Made by a program: the position numbers and the translations under genes
The notes under the pieces: model-generated
Told to the model about the DNA's origin: nothing
The model's database searches: none
What the model saw: the letters and a program-made list of their open reading frames with translations, nothing else
Source: Progne subis subis
Lineage: Eukaryota > Chordata > Aves > Passeriformes > Hirundinidae
Direction of reading: 5' to 3'
Length of the DNA: 64,000 nucleotides
NCBI GenBank assembly: GCA_022316685.1
Contig: JAKJHU010000075.1
Span: 682,001 to 746,000 of the forward strand
Part shown: piece after piece, positions 38,701 to 51,000 of the stretch
How positions within the stretch are numbered: position 1 is the stretch's first letter
Layout: every line of letters starts with the position of its first letter

Positions 38701-40522
38701 GGTGCCCTTAACTCTTACTGAAAATCTGAATTTGCAAACACAATTTCTGAAGTGTGAAGGAGCATATGGAAAGATGAACCTATCTTTCCATCAATTTATT
38801 CAGCAAATCCTCCTGCAGGGCTTAAGTTGCTATGCCCCATTAAACTGGCAGTGGTTGCCTTGCTTTACATAGCAGCTCAGCAGTCCTCAAAGGCAAAGTA
38901 TCCAGACGCTCTGGAAGACCAGGAGCAACAGCATTGCCCTGGGCAGGTCCCGTGTGCATGGAGCTGAAGCAGCCATCCCTCTGCTGCTCCCAAGACTGTG
39001 TCGGTTTGTATTCCATCTGCATTGTCTGTTCCAGGCTTGGTGTTTGTTTTCTTTTCTTTGGAGGAGGGAAGGTGAGGAAAGGGAAATATTTATGAATGTG
39101 GTTCTTTATTTGCTATCCTTTTTTGGTGTCTCTGTTCTTTCTTTTTGAAGTCTGCCCAGTGCCTGCATTCAGCTGCTGCATTCAGAACAAGGGAGCAAGC
39201 TGACCCCACAGCAGTGGCCCATCTGCCTTGGGGTTCATGGAGGGGAGGAAGGACAGAGTCTTGTTAAAGATAAAGTCTCTTGATGAGGAGACTATTTAGA
39301 ATTCTGGAATTTATTTTAATATGCTCCAGAATATACTAGTGACCTGTGAAAACAAGGTCCCTATTCAAAAAATTTCCAGCATAGATTTAAAACTTGAAAA
39401 ATAGTAATGAAAAGCAAACAATGCAGAAGGAATAGATGCACAAATCTGACAATCATATGGTTAATGGAAATTTACAGATGTTTTTGGGTTTATTTTATTT
39501 TGTTGCATTTGTGGAAAATTAAATAGAGACAAAAGTTAAATAATTCACAAAAAAAATACATTACTGAAAGATCCAGAGGAAATTGTTTCAGCTGCAGTCC
39601 AGTTCAATGAGAAGAGACTATTCAAGTAGAAAGAGAGCAGATGAGTCCAAAGTTTTATAATTCTTGAAGATTTGGATTATGTAAAACTTAACTCTCCTGA
39701 CATGCTCTTATTCATTAAATTCTCGTTTTGCATCCAAAAAGATAAAAAAACCCCAAAGATTCAAAAAGATAAAACAAACAATAGCAACAACAATGACATA
39801 AGAAAACCAAACCCAAATGAACCAACCAAAAAAACAAAACAAAAAAAAAAAAAAAAAACAAACCAAAAAAACACCCTCCAACTTGAGTTGGAGCTGAAGA
39901 ATTATCTTTGATGGACCTGGGAGCAGAACCCAGACATACCAACTCCCAGCCCTCCTAAGAACTGGACAATGTCTTTTAGCAAATAAATGCAGAGAGGCAC
40001 TCTTTAAACAAACATCTTATCATGTGATGACCTGATATACATACAACACAGTGAAATCTTGAATAATTTATCTACAGTATGAGTTCATTATTCAAAGACA
40101 AGCATACTATGCAGTTTAATGGGAATTTGCTTCCTTACTTTCAGGATCTTTCAAATCCATTTGTGACATAAATACATGCTTACTAAAACATTCTTAAAAC
40201 TTCTGAGAGAGTCAGCATTCTCTGCAGAAAGAAAATGCCTGATTCCGTTCTTTACTTTCTGAATCTCACTGCAGTTCTATGGCATTTTCAATAAATTACC
40301 TAGAATGTCTGTGTTACCGCTTGTTGAAATGCTACTTAGATTAGTTTAATTCAAAGGTCAAACTATTTTCAGTGTTTAACTAAGTCATTTCAAAACATGC
40401 TTTACCATTAAGGGCACAGAGGTGTGAGTATTCAAAACCATATTGCTCTTGCAAAGTACGCATATATTTAAATATTTCTATTCCCATTAGCTGAAAATGG
40501 GAAGAACAGTTGTATTTAGCTT
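35776..40522. other. AT-rich noncoding stretch
   Basis: Holds a 20-base A run at 36700-36719, a T/G-rich patch at about 37997-38062, and an A-rich low-complexity patch at about 39740-39872 that creates Lys/Asn-rich false frames. No exon is recognised. If the 40529-40572 exon is real, this DNA is intronic to the long FRMPD4 transcript. Confidence 0.45.
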
Positions 40523-40528
40523 ACTCAC

Positions 40529-40572
40529 TGAATCACGGTGAAGATTCCCAATGGATTATCATAAACGTCCAT
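40529..40572 (-). CDS. Candidate alternative first coding exon of FRMPD4
   Basis: The minus strand reads from an ATG at 40572-40570 in strong context (A at -3, G at +4) and encodes MDVYDNPLGIFTVI. It leaves two bases (CA) before a consensus donor gtgagt at 40528-40523. The length is 14 codons plus two bases, so it exits in the same phase as the canonical FRMPD4 exon (13 codons plus two) and could splice to the same second exon. Both exons begin Met-Asp-Val. Directly upstream lies a CpG-rich patch of promoter type. I do not firmly recall this peptide from another species, so assignment to FRMPD4 is inference from strand, phase, promoter context and position. The alternatives are chance or the exon of an unrelated transcript. 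Confidence 0.5.
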
Positions 40573-40574
40573 AG

Positions 40575-40830
40575 TGTTTAAAGTTGATGGGAGCAGGTGG
40601 CAAAGTCCTGGGACAGGCCGTCTGGGAAGGCGAATCTGTGCCTCTTCTGCTGCACCCTTTGCACTCACACCTACCCACCCCGCACACGGCCCTCCTGCAG
40701 CCCCGCTGCCTCGGTCAGATTGGCTCTGGGAGCACGGACGCTGCTGCTGGCTGAGAGCTACCAGAGGCAACGGGGGGTTCTATGGCAGTGACGCTCCCAC
40801 ACACCGATCCGTGTCGATGCTGCTGACACA
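40575..40830 (-). promoter_or_regulatory. CpG-rich patch, candidate alternative FRMPD4 promoter
   Basis: About 250 bases with a dozen or so CpGs in a CpG-poor neighbourhood, lying immediately upstream (in minus-strand sense) of the candidate exon at 40529-40572. The minus frame stays open through it but has no ATG before MDV, as expected of a 5' UTR. No TATA box is evident. Confidence 0.42.
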
Positions 40831-41948
40831 GGAGGATCAATGGGAAAATTGCAGTCCCGTGGTCCAGGCTGTAATGATTTAATGGCAATTTTTAAAACTG
40901 TTGCATAGCTTCACCTTGAAATGAGCCGTGAGATTAACCTTAACAAATATAGAAAAGTACGTTCATGCAGACTGGATCATGTGTGAATCCAGCCTAATGT
41001 CAATGATGTGTTGGTGTCTGCTGGTGTAAGGAGGGATAGGCATAGTTGTGCTTTGTTTTCTTTGCCTTGGCTGGGATTCTTAGAATAAAATATAACTTTG
41101 GGGGTTGCAATAAAATAAGGCTTTCTTCTGCTTATGCAAAAAAAGTGACAGCAAGAGAAAGACTCTTTTTCAGTTAAATATCACAGGATGAACAGTACAA
41201 ACCAGTCCACTAAAATCAATGAGTGTATGTCTAAGTTTTCCTCTGCCCAGCTGAAGCTGTCTGATTTTCAAAGGAAGATGCGTCTAGTTTTTGAAAATTA
41301 TGTCTTTAAAAGGATTTTACACCTCCAAAACTCAAGCATGTTACAACACTTGTGAGAAACACAATTGCTTCATGTAAAGAAGCAATATATCCTTTACCAA
41401 TCTACACTGCAATTTAAACACAATGGTGCTGAGTCAGTTGCTGAAGGAATAGCAACCCATTCCCCAGTGATCCTGCATGAAGACATCCTTCAGCTGAGGA
41501 AGTCTGATGACACTAAGCACTTCCAAGGGAGCACTCCTTCTTCTCTTCAGACACCCACCCCACTTCAGGAATGCAGCACTGGACACAGCTTCTTTCAGGG
41601 AAGGAGAAAGGACAGATTGTACAGTGAAGCTGGGGTGAGAGACATGTGGGAAGCTGTGGAAAAGTATAAAATGAGAGGGAAAAGTGGTGGCTCCGGTCAT
41701 TAAGCTGCGTACCAGATGTGTGAGTCTTTACCATCAAAGGCAGCCACCATGGAAATGGATGTGTTGAAAGTAGTTAGTTAAATGGCATCCCCATTTCTAA
41801 CAAGCCAGACCCACCTGCTCTCCCACAGCTCTCACCTTAGCTGACAAAATTACAAAGAATTGCAATCTCTCCTAACGAGGTGAAAAACTCCAGAATAGAA
41901 GTACAGGCGGCTGGATCGCAAACACTGCTGGTGTTGCTGCAGTGATGA
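40831..41948. other. Noncoding stretch
   Basis: No gene is recognised. Overlapping frames on both strands at 41365-41737 lack known motifs. Confidence 0.4.
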
Positions 41949-42010
41949 CTACAGAATCACTGCAAGGTTGGAAGGGACCACAGTTTAACAAAGATCATTT
42001 CAGGTAAAGC
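41949..42010 (-). mobile_element. CR1 LINE terminal remnant
   Basis: acagaatcactgcaaggttg followed by gaagggaccacagtttaaca on the plus strand is the reverse complement of the CR1 3' terminus. Only about 60 bases are recognisable. Confidence 0.6.
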
Positions 42011-45000
42011 CTAATGACCAGGGCTAATGACCTTTCATTGCAGGCCCCAAGAAGAGCAAGACGAGAAGACAGAATCACTCTTGTGCGGTGGCTGCAGTGG
42101 ATTGAGACACACTTGAGAAATCCTCACCAAGGCTCCAGATCCTCACTGTAAAAGCAAAGCTGACAGCCTGGTGGGTTTTTACAATACTGTGCTTCTCATA
42201 TTTTCACACAGTGGAGAAATGAAATTGAGACCCTTATGTCTATTTCCATTAAAAAATGCCAATAGAAAGTCGGGGGCCTTAATTTTCAGGACAGAGACTG
42301 AGCACATTCTGTCCCCAGCCTTGTTGAAATGTTGGTGTCTGCAGGGTCTATTACATGACAGCTGGACACTGGTCTATTAGCAAATTTGTGGTTGGGCCCT
42401 TCTTTTGGGATCACAAGATGAGGTAAACGCCTCCATTGTACAAAGAGCAGACAGGATTTTTTCCTAAGGTAAGCTTTGATTCCAGCTAAGCAGGCCTGTA
42501 ACAATTGTAATTGCTGTTTTCTCAACAGTAGTTTGAATATATGATCTAGGAGTTAAAACACTCCAGGGTACTGAAAAACTCCAAGTGCAGTGTGGTATAA
42601 ATATGGGGCTAGGCATCATTTCTGAATTCAGATCCTAGCTCTGAAACTAATTTTATTTCTGGCAGTGGGCAAGCCGTTAACACACAACTTGTAGAGACAT
42701 TTGTTCAAACAGAGCTACTGGTATTCAGTATTTAGCCTGAGACATGTGGGGCTGCATTTTCAAAGTGAGTGCCATCCTGAAGGGTTAGCAACAGATGATC
42801 ATTTTCTTTAAACTCCTCTAGATACAAGATACCACTAATTTGACTTCTGTAATCAGAAGCCATTTTTTAAAAAGCAAGTTTTCATCTCAAGCCTTGCAAG
42901 TGTTTTTAGAGCTATCCCACTAATTCAACAGGCTTCACAGCTACACAGACTGCATTAGTTTCCACATCTCCAAAAGAGGAGTAAAGATTTACATATCTAA
43001 AAGATTATTCAGGCAATATTTGTGGAATAGTTTGAGGGATGATGTAGGTAATTTACCCCATATGACTTCCTCACGTGCACTTGAGCAGATAATCTGATCA
43101 CTTACTTTCACTCTTGTGTTTTCTCCCTGTTGCATGTGATTTATCCAGATCTTTAACTACTCATTTTTCAGATTCTATAATATTTTGTAGAGAAATCTTG
43201 CTATCTTCCCACACTATGAAAGACATGGCAGAAGTTATTCGTGTACTATTAAATACTGAGCTCAAACTCATTATCCAGAAGAAATTCATAAGATCATTTT
43301 AATGATAACATGATACAAAATGAGATAGGTCCCAGAAGCCAACCTTCAGCACCAGCAGTTTCCCCTTTCTGGACACCCCTGTCCTGAAATTCCAGCAAGA
43401 GGGGCACAGAAAGAACTAGAGGGGAAAAAGGCAATGTATTTTATTTGCTATTCTCAGAGCATCTCTTACAAACGAACCAGTGATGAAATAAACAAAATAC
43501 AGTAGCCTTAAACATGATCCTTTCCTCTCACCACACTCTTAATAGCGTCTTGAGAATCACATACTGAACATTTGGAGCCAGGTGCTCATCTGGCATGATT
43601 TGATGCACACACATGGAAACCAGTAGAGCAATGATAATATATATACACTAGAATCTACAAGAACTGGGCCCTAATAAAAGGTTTCATAAGTTATGTAACT
43701 GGTAATTCCTGTACAGGATTTGTTTTTAATACGATTGACTTTGTTGAGATGAACATGACTATAACCTTAGAAAAGATGTCACGCTACTAAAAAAAAAAAA
43801 AAAAGGACAAAAATCAACTAAACCCACAATACCAGTGCTCCTAGAACTCTAAACAAAATTAATTCTTTCCTCACTGTTATGTCCAACATTTTTCCATTTA
43901 AGCTGGAAGAATGGGACCTAACTTACAAAGTGCAGATTTTTAATCCCCTCACCCAAGACTCCAAAATCACTAAGAATAAGGCACCTGTAGATGTAAGGCA
44001 TCTCAGCTTTAGAGATATGTTTGAGTCCGATGAATCCCATCGTAAGAGAAGGGATAGCCACTAAACTGAGGTGACATGAAGACTCATCCTGATTTCCATG
44101 GCTGCTCTGTGCTACTGTGGGGCCAGCACTTATTTTTACTCTGAGTCAGTTTCAGTCCACTGGCTGCAACGTGGTTTCTGAGGATAAGGTGTCAATACCA
44201 ATTTGTAAAACCAAAGGCAGGTTTTGCTAAGTAAATGAATGCACAGAACAGTGCTGATAAATTGCCAATTTGACTGTGTTGCTAGACAGGAGATTAACTA
44301 CAGCTTCACAGGAATTATTAAAAAATTAAAACTTCACATATCGTGTCGGTGCCTCAGGTCTGATAGCATGTCCATGCAGAGAAGTCTCTAAGTAATCAGT
44401 AGGTCAAGTATGGTGGCAATACCATAGGGCAATTATTAAATAGCATGTTAGTCAAATTTAGTTTGGGAAAAAATAAAAATATTGTGAACACTATTTAAGG
44501 GCATGAAAGGGGTGATTTTCTTTTTCTACAAAACAGCTAATCTAGACATGCTCTAGCTTCATTTGGCCTTGGCAACAATCCTCACAAACAGGACTCACGT
44601 CGTCTGACACCAGAGGCCTATGGTGCAGTTGGCTGTGTCTGCTGGTCGCCCACTGCTTGCTGCCACAGCAGCTTCTGGGATGTGATTCACCTGACCTAAT
44701 TCAGCTGACTGCTTTACACTTAAGATGAATAATGCCTAGAAGTGTCTGTTTCTTTCCATTTGCTGCCTATCTGAGTTTTTTGGTGTGTTGTGCTGCCGAC
44801 TGGCAATACTTTGAGTACAACAAAGAAGAATAGGAGCTAGAGGAGAAGATCTGAACTTAAGACTTCAAGTTAAGGTCTGTGTCTCAGAGCCTCCCTTGAG
44901 GCTCTACATTACAGAGGCATGAAAGCAAGATATAGACTGGACTTCGGTGTTACACTGGTCTACCAGGCTGCCAGTATCCAAACCTGCTCCCCTGACTCAG

Positions 45001-48000
45001 TATTCCATTAAATTATATTTGCTGGTGTGACTGAATCTGACCTTCCAGAGATTTGGAAAGAAGTATTTTGAAGAAAACTTTTTACATGTCAGAAAGTATA
45101 GGCTATTGCCAGCAATCATGTGAAAAAACATGCTCTGGCAATGTTCTGGCTCTTTTCTTAAGAGCCTACCACTCCGCCATCCTCCCAAACCCCAACACGT
45201 TAAGATCCACACACTGTCTTTGGGCATAATTCAAAGTAGACCATGATGTTGAATGTATGCAGCAAGACTCCTCCTCCCACTGTTTATCATAATCACACAC
45301 CCTGTCAGAACTTTTCATTCAGTGTTTCTCACTTGCAAAGTGGGCTCATCTTCTCCTTCCAAGCTCATCTCTAGTGCTGGCCAGTAGAGAAAGGAACTGA
45401 GTAACTGACTGACAATGCTGGAGCTTTGAGCACTGAAAAGAGTGCGCAGTGCTGGAGGAGAGAAGTGGTGGTGTTAATCTTGAATCTATGATTTGTTTGG
45501 AATTGCAATGTGTTTGTTTAACATTCAGCTTATGTTTGACTTGTATGTATTGATGTTTGCATTAAATCAAGTAATTTTTCTGCACTCATGTTATATCAAC
45601 AAAGTTATATAAAGCATTTGACATCCTTAGGAAAATTCCTCATATGCTATTATTTATCATCTTAAAACCAGTAAACAGATTGGTACAACAAGCAAACTGA
45701 TTTTCAGGTGTGTTACAGAGATGCAACAAGCACTATTGTCGTACATGTTCCTCAGTTACTGGGAAATATGAAATCAGGAGAAAAATTTAAATTGCATTTT
45801 TCCAAGCTTGCACCTGCCAGATAAGATCCCATGACATAATCCCATGTGCAGAGTTAGATACAACTCATTGTGAATATGCATGGTGAAATCCAGGATGCAT
45901 AAGAGAAATAGAGAGAAGTCTCAGTCCTGCCAGAAGTGTTTTACAATATTTTCCTGGTTCAGAAACTTGGATCTACAGAAGTCCCAGGTAATAATTAACT
46001 TAGACACATTCCTTACTGCCTTGAGTAAACAGAAACTATCACCCTACCATAAGCAAGCTGGGACTGTGACCCAAGAAGTCATGTCCCACCAGAAGATTTA
46101 TATCCATCCCAACATAGTTTGGCACAGAGTTGCCTCAGAAACTGGGAGGAACAAATTATTATCAAGGTTAAGCAGCTCACAGATGGTTTTTCAATGACTG
46201 ACAAGTCAGGTCTGTTCAAAATAAAGTTGGGACCAGTCACAGTCTGTCTTTTCAGTGATTTCTGGTTGTTGTTAGTCACTGAGCTGCTGGGGGACCCAAA
46301 ACAGGTATCCAGATCCGTGTCCCTAGGCTCACACCTTGTTGATCGCTGTGCGTGGAGCCCGAGAATGGTCACGTTACATCAGCAGTGACGAGCAACATTC
46401 CTCTTTTGAAAATGTCTAATGACCAACCCAGACAAACTATAACCACCTCACACAAACAGCAATCAGGATAAGGGTGGCCCACATAGAAATTATACTTTGG
46501 AGTTTCAACAAGCCATAATTAAAAATCAGGCATAGAAATACTCCATGATTATTTATTTATTATTATACCTTATTTCTGTCAAGGATATCTGTTGGGCCAT
46601 GCATCATTCTTGTTTAGATGTTGGTATAATGACTCCTGTGAATGTTATATAGCATTAAAAATTATTTTTAAAACTTCTGCATTTTTAGAATTATGTAACA
46701 CAGCACTACCCTCCAGGAAAAGGCATATTTCTCTTTTGTAAGTAAGATGGAGATTGTAGTAACTAAATTACCCACACAAATTATGTCCTTTCAGCGGGAT
46801 GGCAGATTCCACAAGCAACATAAGGAACAAAAGGAAAACCATATTTGACAAAGACAAAAACCAGGAAAGGCTGTAATGAGTAAAATAATTTCATTACTTA
46901 AATTACTTGTAAGGTAAAGTTCCTTGAAAAGTTCCTTGGCCAATTCACCTCCAAACAAAAAAAGTGAGTAAGGGGAAAGAGAAACTTCACTTCCAAGTCA
47001 GTCTCCACTCCAAGGAAGGCAAATTTCAGTAACAGATTTGTTAATGGAGATAGTTACTGTGCTGGAGGGTTGTGTAGGATATTTTGGCAATCAGTTTGAC
47101 GGGTCAATCTACAAACCAGAATATAATTCAAAGTCAGATTGAAATCATCATTAGCCAAACATATCTTAGACAAGTGTTTAGCTTCTCTGTGTGTGCTTTT
47201 TAATGGAGTAGCTAATTTCTCAAGTCCTTAATTTTAAGGTCATTTTTACATTGTATGCTTTTTTAGTGTAAAGGCAGTGTTGGAATTGCCACCCGATTTT
47301 CATGAGGGAAGGGGTCCTAAGGCATGGGCTCACTGACCATTCCCAGAGCCATAGACAAGGTGACTGAGAGAGCAGCAAGCACTCCATCTGCACCACTGCT
47401 GGCGGTGCAGAACACACAGATACTGGCTGGTTTTAACTGGTCAGTGCTTCTTCTTCCACAGGGCTTTTTGGTCACTGCCTCAGTCACAAATGGTGCTACA
47501 AATGTGAGGATGCTTCATGATGACAAAACATGGTGGAGAATAAGAAATTAATTTCTCACTTTTTCTCCTTCATCTCTTTCACATCGCACAGCAACCAAGA
47601 GACAGTGTCAGCATTTTCTGTCATGCATCTGTATGTGGCAGCACCTTCTGTGGAGGAATAAGGAGACCTTTCTTAGCACATTTGTCCTCCCTAATGCTCT
47701 AACCCTTCAGTAGAGAATTTTCGTATTAGCTCAGTTGAGTTGTCTACTATTTTTGGTAACCACACAAGCAACACAGTTGCTTTGCCATCTCCCACCAGCA
47801 CTAAAAGCCCACTGCTGCACACCTCCTTCTCCCACTCATTCCTACATTTGCCTGGGAAACTATTCAGGCAAAGCAGCAGCTGAAAAGCAATCTTTTTTAA
47901 TTACTAGCAACTGCGTGTGCCAATAGAGATATATGACTGTAAACCTACGTGAACAGTGACCTCAATGCCCTTTAGCCTAAGTAGAGCTCACTTGCAGACC

Positions 48001-51000
48001 TCATCTGTATAAATACTTGGTTTACCTTCCCCCAAGCATTACAGCGTTTTAGCTCTTTTTAACTGGAGATTCATGCCTTTACAAGGACTTATCTGAATCA
48101 CTGCCAATCTCTCTGTTAAACCACAAAGTATATCCCTCTGTTTTCTGCTGATATAGATGATTCTTCAAAAGCAGTTAGCATTTTGAGGAGCTTTAAAGTG
48201 GGATGCAGGAAAGAAGTCTCTTTTACAAAACTTTTGCAGTGGTTTCATCCAAAAACCATTCCCCCTAAAATGGCTGGCTCTGAGCACCTTAGATGTGAGA
48301 AGTTTGGAATTACAGACTTTGCCAAGTATGTCAATCTTCTCTATTATTGTGATAAAATATTATTAATTATTGTGGGGAGAAACTAATCTGAGAATATAGG
48401 ACTCTAGTCAAAATCGTATGCTTGATCTCGGCATGTTCTTTTATTCCCTCTATATTCAGTTTATGTGCAACCTAGTTTTCTCTACTGAAGGTTGTGAATA
48501 ACAGATGTAACCTCATTGTCCTTACTGACTTCACTGAGCTATAATTGAACACTGCTTTTGGTATGCTCTCAACAATGTTGCTTGTATACTGCAAGTCATC
48601 TAAGTACTAATATTGAATTTATTCCATCAAAAACTAGCCCCTAGGGGCAAAAACAAACCAGAAATAATTAAATTCATCTAGTAAACCACAGGCTCATTTG
48701 AATAACATTGCCTTCTCTTAATGCTGTGTGTACATACAGCAAGCATAGATCATTACAGCCTGGCATCTCCATGAATGCCTGTGAAGCCAAGATTTTCTTC
48801 TGGTTTCACAAGCAACGAGTGCTTTGAACAGACAAGAGAAGAAATCTGAGTTTCTGTATGTTTTTCCCCAAGCAGTAATGCTGTGTACACTACTGTGAGG
48901 TTTTTCCACACAACACTTTGCTTCTGCTTGAACTCCTTACAGATTGCACTAGTACATTTTTATTACTTCCAATATGTCAGAGTGACATGACAGTAGCCTT
49001 GTGTCAAACCAGTTATCCATCTGATTGAAATCTGTTCACATTTCACCTGCAACTCATTAAGTTTTCATTTCTATGCTGTTCTCAGGATGAACCAGTCCAC
49101 AGTTCACTCTTTCCCTTGGAACACATGTATCTATTACACGCCTCAGGTTCAAGGGCTGACCAACAATCTATGGGATTCCGCTTAATATTTGTATTCAGTA
49201 TGACCCAGCTTCTTGTATGGATCTGGCCCATACAGTAAGGCAGGAAGGAACCTGCAATCAAATTGCATCTTTCAAAGGCCTAGTGAAAGTTTGGGTCTGT
49301 ATATAAAGCTCAGTGATGAATGCCTCCTCTTCTATCTTCCTTCAGCTCTTGATATAGAAAAGTTTTTGCAGTCAGATAAGGAAAAAATCAGCATGTACTT
49401 GAATGTTGCAAAGTGGGATGTTTTTATTTTTAAAATTTCTCTTTTTCAGCTGTGCTACTTTGTATTTTGCATACGAATAAAAATCATGAAGAGTTACATA
49501 TCACAGCTTAAATATCAAAGATGACTGTCAAATAATTCAAACAGAAGGCTCTTTATTAAAATCACTTTACTGAACAATTTTGTATTGGAAGCCAAAGAAG
49601 ATGAAGGAGAATACTGCTTACTGAATCAAAGCAAAGAGTCTTGCTCTTCAGTTACACATCTGCACAAGTGCTTCAATACATAGCTGGGTAACTAAACCCT
49701 AACTTTTGTGTATTTGAATTTTTTTCTCCACAAAATGGAAGCACTTACTCATCTACCATATCTCACAGAGGTAGAATATATAAAGATTTCTTTCAAGGAA
49801 TTTCATCAAAAGACACTAAGTAAGTGATCAGCACCATTATTTTTATCCTACTTTAAATTCTCCATATCAAAGCAAGACAACGCAACTTTTCCCTTACATG
49901 TCATTCACATTTTCCATTAGGTTTTTTGTGCTTTGGATAGAGTGTGTATGCTACCTCGGTGATAAACTTTTTTTTTCCCTGGGAGGTGGTGGGGGTGCTG
50001 CATACAACTGTGTGCTGCTTCAGGAAGAAGAATGACAGCCAGTCTTTACTGGAGACCTGAAAGCACTTTTTGTGGCACTCAAATTGCATAAAAACACGAT
50101 TAACAAATGTCATCACCAATAATAAAGCTTAGCTAAGGACATGGATATTCACCACCTTATCACAAAACCAAGAACAACCATCAAAGGAAGAGACACATTC
50201 TTATGCATAACAGTAGACTAATTTTATGGCACATCATTTGTATAGCTATTTATTGTTAACAGCTGGTGAACAAATGACTTTACTATAATGTTGAATTTCT
50301 TTCACTAGCTGTATACATACACAGAGTTCTGATCCAAAGTCAAATCAAAGTCAGTAAGCATCAGTATACAAATTAGTATTCCATTCTATGATAATCCAAG
50401 TTTTGACTGGCCATGTTCCTACTGATGCCATTGGCAAACCTGGAGTCTCATTCAGTTGTAAAGACAATGAACCAAAACCATTAGATAGCTAGAAATTTGG
50501 CAGAAGCTGAAATCCCAGAGCTGAGAACGCTTCAGATATTAGAGATACATTCATATTTTCTACATTTTGGATTGAAAAAGTATCCACACACAATATGATG
50601 TCTCTAGTATACAAAACACATCAGAGGAACATGAGCTACTTTTGTGGTGTGAAATAAATGTTGAATGGAAGAATGAAAATTCTCTCTAGTTTCCTAATGA
50701 CAATTTTACAACTCACTCTTTTCTTGGAATCTTTTCTTAAGTCTTGTTTGCTAAAGCAAATTATATAAATTACTAGTGCATTATTTTAATTACATGGAAT
50801 TTCTTAAAAACTGACAGAAAATTACTCACAAAACTTTATGTCGACATCATCAGTTATCTTAAAACTTCATTGTAAAAATGTATTAGAAATATTTTCAGAT
50901 AATGCAACCTACTTCTCCTTAGATTTCCAGAGATGATTCAGAAATTAAGTACACCCAAATCCAGCTCTGTATCTGCCCTGCACTGTCGCAATTCAGGTTT

